Assembly: GCF_033439725.1 (NCBI RefSeq)
Contig: NW_026944389.1
Coordinates: 2,976,001-3,040,000 of the forward strand
DNA length: 64,000 nt
Direction: 5' to 3'
DNA from: Neurospora tetraspora
Taxonomy: Eukaryota; Ascomycota; Sordariomycetes; Sordariales; Sordariaceae
The translations under genes and the position numbers were made by a program. The notes beneath the pieces were generated by a model, which was given only the letters and a program-made list of their open reading frames with translations, was not told the origin of the DNA and made no database searches. Of the stretch, positions 54,652-64,000 are shown in pieces (position 1 is the stretch's first letter; the number at the start of each line of letters is the position of its first letter).

Positions 54652-57254
54652 ATGAGGTGGCTTCCCCTTTTCTTGGGCGCGGCCCGTGTGGCCGTTGCCG
54701 CATCAACGACGACAACAACAGAAGCAGAGGACGACGTGGGGGTGACAGAGTACACCAAGTTCAACGATGTATCGATACCACCACTTATCGAGCTCACCCC
54801 CGACAACTGGGAGAAGGAATCCAAAGCCAGCAAATGGCTGATGGTTAAGCACTACAGGTATTTGATCATCAAGACTCTGGTCTGGTAAGCATGCGACCGC
54901 GTTAGCTGACACCTCGCACCTGCAGCCCTTACTGCCCCCACTGCATTGACTTTGCTCCTACATACCAAACATTATACGAGTTCTACTACACATCGAAGCC
55001 CGTCGGGAACGAGAACGCGAACTTTACCAATTTCTACGACTTCCGCTTCGGCACCATCAACTGCGTGGCGTACTACGATCTGTGCAGCGCACACAAGGCA
55101 TCTTCCTACCCAACAACTACTCTCTACAAGAATGGCGAACAGGTCGAGGCTCTTAAGGGCGTCAAGTCCATGGTTGTTCTGAGCGAGGTGGTGGAGAAGG
55201 CCCTGGAAGAGACCAAGCCCGGATCGAGACCCGCGAAGCTCGAGCTTCCTAAGCCCGGCGAAATCTCTGCTCCTGGCTACGTCCCCAAGGTCGGCGCCAT
55301 CAAGGATACCAAAGAAGCATCCAAGGTTGATTCCGTCAAGGACGTGCCCAAGGTCGATCTTGTTAAGGACTCCACCAAGGTTGATTCCGTCAAGGATATG
55401 CCCAAGGTCGATCTTGTTAAGGACTCCGCCAAGGTTGAACAGCCTGTTAAGGATACTTTCATCACCGGAAACGACGAGTACTTGATGCCGACTCCCAAGA
55501 CCGAGGATAAGGTCGCGGACAAGGTTGTGGAAAAGGTGGCAGACAAGGCCACGGAAACCAAGGCCGTCTCCAAGGCTGACCCTTCTGTTGAGGCCAAGGC
55601 CAAGGTCGAGACGGCCAAGGTCGAGAAGGCCAAGGAGGAGGAGAAGAAGTCTACGCCTGCTGCTTACTACGAGGCCCCTGCTGCCGCTGCCGCTGCTGCT
55701 GCGTCCATCAAAGGCAACAAGCCCAAGACTACTCCTAACCCCAATGGTATCTCCCAGCCCCTGACTGCCGAGAGCTTCCAGAGCCAGGTCACCATGACCC
55801 AGCAGCCTTGGTTCATTAAGTTTTATGCCCCTTGGTGTCATCACTGCCAAGCCATGGCCGCCAACTGGGCTCAGGTCGCTCGCGAGATGAAGGGCCGCCT
55901 CAACATCGGCGAGGTCAACTGCGAGCAGGAGGTCCGCCTCTGCAAGGACGTCCGTGTCACCGGTTACCCCACCATTCAGTTCTTCCGGGGAGGCGAGCGT
56001 GCCGAGTACACTGGCCTCCGTGGTCTCGGAGACTTCCTCGCGTATGCTGAGAAGGCCATCGACATCTCTAACGGTGTACAGGACGTCGATGCCGCTTCTT
56101 TCAAGGCTCTTGAGGAGAAGGAGGAGGTCATCTTTGTTTACTTCTACGATCATGCCACCACCACCGAGGATTTCCTCGCCCTTGAGCGTCTTCCTCTCAG
56201 CCTTATCGGCCGTGCCAAGCTCGTCAAGACCCGCGACCCCGAAATGTATGATCGCTTCAAGATCACCACCTGGCCCCGCCTGCTCGTCTCTCGCGAGGGC
56301 CGTCCCACCTATTATCAGCCTCTCACGCCCAACGAGATGCGCGGCACTCGCCAGGTCCTTGACTGGATGAAGTCCGTTTGGCTGCCCATTGTTCCCGAGA
56401 TGACCGCCTCAAACGCCCGCGAGATCATGGATGGCAAGATCGTTGTCCTCGGACTCCTTAACAGAGACGACGAGGAGTCGTTTACCGGCGCCATCCGCGA
56501 GATGAAGTCGGCCGCCGGCGAGTGGATGGACAAGCAGATCCAGCTCTTCCAGCTGGAAAGGCAGGAGCTCCGTAACGCCAAGCAGCTGCGCATCGAGGAG
56601 GCCGAGGACCGCAACGACCAGCGTGCTTTGCGCAACGCCAAGAACATCCGCATCAACATGGACAGGGCGGACAGGAAGGAGATCACCTTTGCTTGGGTTG
56701 ATGGCGTTTTCTGGCAGAGGTGGATCAGGACCACCTACGGTATTGATGTCAAGGACACTGGTGACCGGATCATCATCAACGATGAGGATGTAAGTGTTCA
56801 ACCCCCACTTCACAGCTTTTAGGCACTCGTTGAACGCTTGCTAACATACTTTCCCAATCAGAACCGCCGCTACTGGGACCAAACCACCACCGGCAACCCC
56901 ATCGTCCCCAGCCGCACCTCCATCCTCGAGACCATCACCAAGATCTCCCAGAACCCCCTCAACATCAAGCCCAAGCTCACCATCTCTGCCTTTGAGAAGA
57001 TGTTTTTCGACATCCGCATGACCTTCTCGGAGCATCCTTACCTTTCCATGGGCTGCATTCTCGGCATCGCCTTCGGTTGCCTCTCGTGGTTCCGCAACAG
57101 CGCTCGCGCCCAGAGGAGGGCCGGTCACGGCACCCACTTCAAGTTGGAGGAGGGCGGCGTTGGTGCTCCCGGCGAGAAGGGCAGCACCGGCGGCTTCATT
57201 CAGAGCGTGTTTGGCGGCAGCGGTGGCAGCAGCAGTGGACCCAAGGCCGATTAA
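54652..57254 (+). CDS. Eps1-like membrane-bound protein disulfide isomerase
   Basis: Three exons, 54652-54857, 54926-56789 and 56862-57254, giving 820 aa. It has a cleavable signal peptide (MRWLPLFLGAARVAVAAS). A first thioredoxin domain carries YCPHC (C72-C75), the same CPHC as yeast Eps1. A ~150-residue linker is rich in Lys/Asp/Val with repeated KVDSVKD/KVDLVKD units and an Ala run. A second thioredoxin domain carries APWCHHCQAM (C373-C376) with cis-Pro in GYPTIQFF. An inactive thioredoxin-like part follows, then a membrane segment near the C-terminus (YLSMGCILGIAFGCLSWF) and a Gly/Ser-rich tail. It should act in the ER lumen on folding or ER-associated degradation. The linker is longer than in yeast. 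Confidence 0.92.
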
Positions 57255-58746
57255 ATTACGGGCTTGGTCTGTTGGTGGTTGTGTTGGTTTATACTTCATC
57301 AGGAAAATGATCTGGATTTTACATATGTGCACGCGGTGGGAGTGGATGTAGAGCGTGCTTGTTGTAGTTAATGACTGATGGTTGTGTGTGGGGAAAGGGG
57401 CTCAAATGAGATGAGGAGGCAGCGAGGAAATTTGTGTATAATCGCGAAGGCTGGATTTTGGGGGATGGGAGGAATGGATAGAAGGGATATCTGGCGGACA
57501 GAGCATCACTGGACTGGTGGCTTTTGGCTTATTAAAAGGAAAAACCGAACCGACCTGAAAGCCTCCTTGACTGGGTATTGGTATTGATATTACTACACTT
57601 CTCTTGTTTTTTTTCCCCTTCCTCCTTGGCCATGCTTTTTTATATATCCCATTACACTGGGTTACTTGTGGGGGTTCCCTCATCCTAAGACTTGGAACCA
57701 CACTTGGTGGAGAATAGAGTTGGCGTGTAGGATATTTGTTGAATCTGCTCGTAATATGGGAAGTGATGAGATGCCTCGGTGACTTTCTATCGCTTGTTGT
57801 TCCGTTGGTGATAGACCAATCCATAGTTGGTTGTGTAAAACCAAACAACACAGCGGGTCAAACCGAAGCTGGTGGTTCAAGTCCGGTTGGTCAGTTAAGT
57901 TGCCAGTGTACCGCCGCTCGTGGCCCGCCCGTCGCTTCGGGAGTTGACCGTTTGTTGAATGGCTGGTAGAGCTGGCCTCGATAAGCGGCCGCATATGTAT
58001 CCCGTTGAGGCTCTGGTTGGAACCCTGAACCACGATGTGTAGCACTTTATATACTACAACTACAGTCCTCGTCTGGTTTTACTGGATGTGTGACAAGACT
58101 TCTAACGATGAAAAGAACATCAATGATTTCGCTTTCTCTTCTTCTTCTTCTTCTTCTTCTAACCCCAACGCTTGTGTGCGTGTGTGCCTTTTCCCAACCT
58201 CAACCAGACATACCTTGACAAGCAATACAGAAAAGTAAAACACCAAAAATACAACCGCTTTAAACAACCAGATCCTTCCTTCCCTATGTACATATCGTTT
58301 GAAAATAGGTCATGACCGAAACCGATCACGAACGACGGAGAACTGAAGAAGGAAAAAAAAGGAAAAGGAGGTAACCCCCCCCTCCCCCAGATGGTGTGTG
58401 TAAAAAAGCGCGGGCTTCATCTTTTTCTCTTTCTCTAGAACATCACCCAATCCCAAAACCAAAGCCAAAGCCAAACCGAAACCGAAACCGAAACCCATAC
58501 CAATAAGCAGAACCATACATACTCGGGAAGGAAACAGAAAACAAGAAGAGAGCCCAAAAAGAAAACAAGAGAGCACAAAGTATAAGTAAGCCACCGAACA
58601 AATGAAGAAAAAGACTGGTAAGTACCGAGTGAGAGAGGAACAACAAAGGAGAACCAAAGTGTTTTGAGCGGTAGTGAGCGGGAGACCGCTCGGAACTCCC
58701 ACCACCACCTAGTTATAGCCCCCCTGGTAGTCTCCTCCTCCCGAGA
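57255..58746. other. convergent spacer with simple repeats
   Basis: 1.5 kb, no supported gene. It holds a TTC microsatellite (about 58138-58160) and a 6-bp tandem run of CCAAAG/CCGAAA units (about 58450-58497). It also holds an isolated B-box-like GGTTCAAGTCC at 57874 that does not fold as a tRNA. Confidence 0.5.
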
Positions 58747-59506
58747 CTAAGAGGAGGAAGAAGAGGAGTTGGAGTCAGACGATTGTGGTTGCTGCGAAAG
58801 CGAGAGAAGATCCTTGTAGAAAAACGTCTCGCTCTTCTTGAGACTGCCTTGAGGAACGCCGACGGCTTTGCTGAACTGGGGCACTTGGCCGAACTCGATG
58901 TAGCCGAATTTCTTGAAGGCTGCTTCGGCGGCGGAGTTTGTTTCGGTGTTTACGCGCTGTTTTCGAGTCTGTCAGTTCTTGTTTTCTCTCCTCTTTTTCT
59001 CTCTCTCTCTCTCTCTCTCGTTCTAAGGTGACAGAGAGAGAAGGGATGGACTGGACTAAAAAACTCACCAACAAAGTCCTCCCCCTCCTAGCAGCCTCAT
59101 ACTCCAATGCATCCACCAACGCCTTTGCGCCTCCCTGCCTGCGGTATTTCTGATTTACGAGGAGGGTATCAATCTTCCCCCGGAACGAACCCGTCTCCGT
59201 GTCGGACAACTTGAGCATCGCCAACCCTCTCAGGTCGTTGCCCACCGGTTTGCTACCGGGAGGAGTCTCGGGCAAAAGCAGAACGATGACCCGGGTGCCC
59301 CGGTTCGACTCGGCTATACGCTCCCTCCACCACCCCAGAAGCTTCCCGTTTTCGAGCGGCGGCAGAAAGGGCCCGATCATCCGGTCCATGGTCATGCAGG
59401 AGGCGTGCAGGGCGGCGATCCACGGGACTAGGTGGCCGTGTTGGTCGGGGGAGAAGACGTAGGTCATTGAGGGGGAGGTGGGGGGCGGCATTGTTGGGAG
59501 GTCCAT
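58747..59506 (-). CDS. GNAT-family N-acetyltransferase
   Basis: Two exons: complement of 58747-58956 and 59069-59506, giving 215 aa. A GTGAGT donor and an ACAG acceptor join GRTLL to RVNTETNSAAEAAFKKFGY. The GNAT core is present: GLAMLKLSDTETGSFRGKID (strand 4), LLVNQKYRRQGGAKALVDAL with the acetyl-CoA loop RRQGGA (Q/RxxGxG/A), and the helix FKKFGYIEFG. It ends in a Ser-rich tail. The acceptor substrate is unknown; the compact form resembles small fungal GNATs acting on metabolites or antibiotics. Confidence 0.88.
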
Positions 59507-62077
59507 GGTGAGTGGTGACTGAGAGCGAACTGAACGTCTCTCTCACCCTTGGTTGAAGATTGTGGTGGATAGGCGAAGAAGATGATAACGCTAGTATGTT
59601 CCTGTAACGAGTGCCGAGGTGTAGTTGATCTTTGTCGATATCATGGAGTTGGTCGTCTGTTTCTGGCCCAAGAGGAGGTGGCAGTCACGAGCTAGAAGTA
59701 CTTTGAGCCGGTCAGCCAGTCTCAGCCAAAGATTTCTGGTATAAAAGGTGCAATGGCCAAACTGGGTAGGAGAAAGAAAAATGTGTCAACGGGAAAATGT
59801 GGGAGGGGGGAATGAAGGTGTGGGTGAAGATTGGGGGTTAAAAGGGAGCAACGTGATGGAAATTCATGAGTGATGAGTGATAAACCACTCCGGGACTTGA
59901 GGTTGTCAGTGATAAATTGCTGACCTTGGCCTCAAACAGGAAATATTGTACGCCAACCTCAGGCTTTCCCTGTCTCGAGGTGTGTGCCATTTCCTCCTCC
60001 TCCTCCCTCTTACCTCGGATCTGGGAAGGGAATATACCCGGTGTGCGCAGACGGTGACGGCGGTTGTAGCCAGATCGGGGGTCTGACCGGACAGACGGGA
60101 GAGGACCAACAAAGTCACGCTTCCCCGTTCCGACTTCCAAAGGGTGAAGCAGTGGTGTGGGTGGGTGGATGGGTGATGGAGGTGCAGTAGACGAGTGACC
60201 GAGGTGATGATGGTTGTTTTCAGGAACGGTAATCACACACGAAGAAGAAAAAGTGCCAAGATCTGGAAGTACTTTACCTTTTTGAGATGCAGCGTGAATA
60301 CCAGAGACTGGAGCTTTGAAAACCTTGAGGGTCCAAAGTCTTTGCCCAAGGTTTTACCAATGGAAGTTTGTACCTGATGTTTTCTGTCACGATCTCACCT
60401 CAGTCAGGAACGGGACAAATCTCGAAACGTGATGATAGTGAAACCGAATGTACTGTACCTGCGCCTATAACAGCTGCAAAGGACTGATCATTTTTCCGTC
60501 ACAGCGGCAGCGGCAGCAAGGGCCAGGCACGCGTTCACGGGCAGTGGAGGAGGGGGGTTCGCTTACGTTACGTTCCTTCACGCGTTTCAAGGCTGAATTG
60601 TACCGTGAAAGTTTCCAATGTTTCCATCACTCAAGGCACACGAATGGAAGTTTTCCGTCACGTTATGGACGGGAGTGGGAGGACTAAACGGCGGGGCCCT
60701 GTAAATGTTGAGCTTCAAGGGGCAGTCACCTACGCCACAGCACGTTTTGTTAGTGCGGGGGGTCCATTCTTTCCTTCGAGTAAAATTCCAGGGGCAAATA
60801 TCCCAACTCGTCACCAACGGCACTTTCAATCGATCCTTCCACTCGTATGTTCTGTGAACTCCAAGCAGTCGGCAGAAAATATTTCAAAGCCTCATCACCA
60901 TTCTGAAACCCGACCATACTGCGCATATATCTTGCATATCTCTTAAACTTACCTTGGCCCGGACTGTGTTGTTCCTTTGTATTGCTCTCTTCTGCGCTTC
61001 GATGTGGTGCAACTTATCCTATCGGAGCATACTTCGGCTTCACGAAAAGCATGATAATGCCATATTCATCGAATTCATGGCCATTTCTTGTCCTCATATG
61101 GGAAGCTCAAGGGTAGCCACGTTTCTGCCCCCGAGACAGTGCGTCGACCTCGGCAGAGCTTCTTTTCCAAAGGCGGGGTGAAAAGCCCAAAAGGTGGAGG
61201 GGAACACGAGCAACGAAGACCCTGATCTACACTGCCGACTGCGGACGTCCAACTTCCAGAAGCCGGGACTGCCCTTGAAGTGGCCGCTCCAGAAATGTGT
61301 GTCCGAATACCTCTAAAAACATCATCTCCCGCTTATACACCAACGGATATGAAAGAATCGCACCGCAATGCACCTCATCGTCATCACCACGGGCCGTCAG
61401 GGACTTTGTTCGGTGACATCGTGCCAACCCGAATAACAACCAATGAGAATACGAGGACAACGATCGCGATGCGGGCTTCAGCCCTACCAATGCCTGTGGT
61501 CCACTCTGACACAGGGCAGCTGAACTCAGCACCTTGACGACCCGAATTGGTTGGCTTCATGGGATTCCTCGGTTCGCTTGCCTCTTGGCTGGCTGGAAAC
61601 AGTACCGCTGAGGACATCTGTACGTAAGCCTGTCGTCGTAAACACTGCTTCGCTTCAGCTTCTAATTGGTCTCTCAGAGCAACGGCCAGAGTGCCCACCA
61701 ACAGTCCCCGCTCGTTGGGTGGTTGGCCATTAACAAACATTTAAGCTATCGTATCATGCCATCTCTTCAGTCTCCGTTTCACCTTCAGCTCCCTGACACA
61801 CGCAGCTCAGTGTCCACTCTGCGGCTCTGTCACTGATTCAGCTCTTTTCCCTGTGACTGTGACGGACCTTCTTCAGTCTTCCCTCGCTCGATTACTTGCC
61901 TTGTACAACAACGTCTCACACAAACGGCCGCCTGTTTAGACGCCAGGCGCCTGTCTCTAGATACGACAGCATCGATAATTGCCAGAGTGCGCCCCGCACT
62001 TACGCCATATTGCAACTCCCGACCATCAAAATCACCCATCACCATCACTCATACGCCCGCTCAACGACATCTCCACC
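59507..62077. promoter_or_regulatory. 2.6-kb divergent intergenic region
   Basis: Between the GNAT gene (-) and the phospholipase D gene (+). No frame here has family features or a good exon structure; overlapping frames of 60-130 codons occur on both strands. The last ~200 bp are C-rich, leader-like sequence ahead of the PLD start. Confidence 0.5.
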
Positions 62078-64000
62078 ATGGGCTTCCTGCGTGATAAGCT
62101 CAAGCAGACGCTTGAGGAGGTTACAGCAGGTGTAGAGGGTCTGCTCCATCATGACGATAACGCCAACACTGCCGCCAACGCTCAGTCTCAGCAAGCCGGA
62201 GACGATGAAGTCCCCGAGACTTCCTATCCTTACCAATATGGAGCCAACCGCTTCGGATCCTTCGCACCTGAATCTTCAGGCGATGTGAAGTGGTACGTCG
62301 ATGGAGCCTCCTATTTCTGGGCCGTCTCCATCGCTCTCGAGCGTAAGCAACAGCTGTTTTGCCATATTGGCCATTCACCCGCTAATCACTATCACAGAGG
62401 CCAAGGAGAGCATCTACATCCTTGATTGGTGGTTGAGGTATGCCTTTATCATTCCCTTGCAAGTTGAACCTTTTGATTAATAAATGGACAGTCCTGAGTT
62501 GTATCTGCGCCGCCCCCCTGCAAAGAATGAGCAGTACCGGCTTGACCGGATGCTGCGCAACGCTGCGGAGCGCGGTGTAAAGGTCAATATCATTGTTTAC
62601 AAGGAGGTCGAACAGGCTTTGACTCGTAAGTCCTAAAAGATCGGTTCTTGATGCACTTCCAGGGCTAACAAACATCACCACAGTCAATTCTCAGGTATGA
62701 TATTGCATCGACAAAGTTGCAAGACCAAAAACTAACCATGAGCAAATTCTAGCACACGAGGAAAGCTTTGGAAAGTCTCCACAAGAACATCCAGGTCTTC
62801 AGACATCCTGATCACATCCCAAGAGGCAGAGATGTCCTTGCCGATCTCCGGTCCAAAATGCAGATGGGCACATTCAGCTTGGCTAAGCTCCCGGGGGATA
62901 CCCTGGCCGCCTTGTACGGAACCAAGGATGACGTTACCTTGTTCTGGGCTCATCATGAGAAGCTCTGCGTTGTCGATAGGAAGCTCGCATTCATGGGAGG
63001 CTTGGATATGTGTAGGTCTTTCTTTGACGCTGTTTACCAATGAAATATGCTAACAGTCGGACAGGCTTTGGAAGATGGGACACGAACAGTCACCCAATCG
63101 CCGATGCTCATCCCAGCAACCTTGACGACATCATTTTCCCCGGTCAGGACTTCAACAACGCTCGTGTCTACGACTTCGAGGATGTGGCCAACTGGGAGAA
63201 CAACAAGCGTGAGTTTAACAGAGCTGATACTGAAAGTATTCGGACTAACATGACACAGTCGACCGTACCAAGAGCTCCAGAATGGGCTGGTCTGACATCA
63301 GCATCAGTCTGCAAGGCCACATTGTTGATAACCTAGTTGATCACTTCATTGACCGCTGGTTAGTCTAAGCCTATCTTTCAATGCCGATGATCTTGCTAAC
63401 GAGTCACAGGGCCTTCATCTGGAACGAAAAGTACAAGGAGAAGGACCCCGGTAAGTACGCCCTTATCAGTGCGAACGCTCCTCAGCAAGAGCAAAGCCGC
63501 GATCGCGGATACGGAGAGAGCCGTGATCGTGGATATGGAGACAACCCTCCCTACCCTGATTTCGGTGAATTCGAAACCCCTTTCCATTTGCGCCAGCATG
63601 CCCGCCGTTTCTTAGGAGACGACGACGACGAGGACCATGACGATCGCATGCGCTCGAGCGAGCATCCGAGACGTAGCATGAAGGTTCAAGTAGTGCGAAG
63701 GTATTTTGACTCCTTCTCTCTCTTTGATATTCTGTAGCGCCTGACAAGAATAGTTGCTCCCAATGGTCGGCTGGTCATGACACGGAAGCCTCCATCGCCG
63801 AAGCCTACATCGAGATCATCACGAACGCCAAGCACTTCATCTACATTGAGAACCAGGTAAGTCAGATAGTACACTCGTTCACTCTCCTAGTACTGACGTA
63901 TAGCAGTTCTTCATCACCGCTACGTCCGACGCTCAAAAGCCCGTTGGCAATAAGATCGGCAAGGCCATCGTCGACCGTATCATTCGGGCCCACCGCGCGG
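62078..64000 (+). CDS. phospholipase D, 5' part (cut by right edge)
   Basis: Ten exons seen: 62078-62342, 62398-62437, 62492-62625, 62684-62694, 62753-63011, 63065-63208, 63259-63358, 63410-63700, 63754-63856 and 63907 onward. The fourth exon is 11 bp (C-TCAATTCTCAG) and is needed to keep frame. The protein starts MGFLRDKLKQTLEEV and has VDGASYFWAVSIALEQAKESIYILDWWL and the first catalytic motif HHEKLCVVDRKLAFMGGLDM (H218-x-K220-x4-D225). It continues with DRTKSSRMGWSDISISLQG and YIENQFFIT. It lacks N-terminal PX and PH domains. The second HKD motif lies beyond the window. It should hydrolyse phosphatidylcholine to phosphatidic acid. Confidence 0.93.

Noticed and set aside
57874-57884. GGTTCAAGTCC, a tRNA B-box-like sequence
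   Set aside because: The flanking bases do not form a T stem, acceptor or anticodon arm.

Overview
The window is a 64-kb piece of a filamentous ascomycete genome, most likely a Sordariomycete. Evidence: short GT-AG introns with CTAAC/CTAAT-type branch sites, HET-domain and NLR genes, a Tad-like LINE fragment, and a relic whose sequence loss looks like CpA-directed repeat-induced point mutation (RIP). I cannot name the species. All gene models were spliced by eye from reading frames and splice consensus.

Region 1 (1-18600) is an accessory island. It opens with a Ty3/Gypsy element that runs off the left edge. Next comes a one-exon NLR-type receptor (PNP_UDP - NB-ARC - TPR), two decayed TPR tails of NLR genes, four solo LTRs with exact 5-bp target duplications, a LINE fragment, a three-exon HET-domain/ankyrin gene with 25 nearly identical ankyrin repeats, and a PIF/Harbinger transposase relic. 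Related hairpin-bearing repeats lie at 9.9 and 18.5 kb. One solo LTR sits in the last codons of the NLR and supplies its 30-residue C-terminus.

Region 2 (19100-41000) holds a four-exon MFS hexose-type transporter (-), a 6.3-kb gene-free stretch with a TA-flanked MITE, an Mtr10/transportin-type karyopherin (-), SmE (+), 5-formyl-THF cyclo-ligase (-), an OPT oligopeptide transporter (+), a RIP-affected miniature LTR element, and a membrane-anchored histidine-acid phosphatase/phytase (+).

Region 3 (41000-43900) holds a small Lys-rich gene, a decayed tandem copy of it and another broken frame. Region 4 (43900-64000) is core genome: an NPF-motif membrane protein, an inositol-monophosphatase-like enzyme, tRNA-Val(AAC), END3, acyl-CoA-binding protein, TDP1, an Eps1-like disulfide isomerase, a GNAT acetyltransferase and a phospholipase D cut by the right edge. 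The core genes have unrelated housekeeping roles (nuclear import, splicing, folate, endocytosis, lipid and DNA repair). The island genes share an allorecognition/innate-immunity theme.
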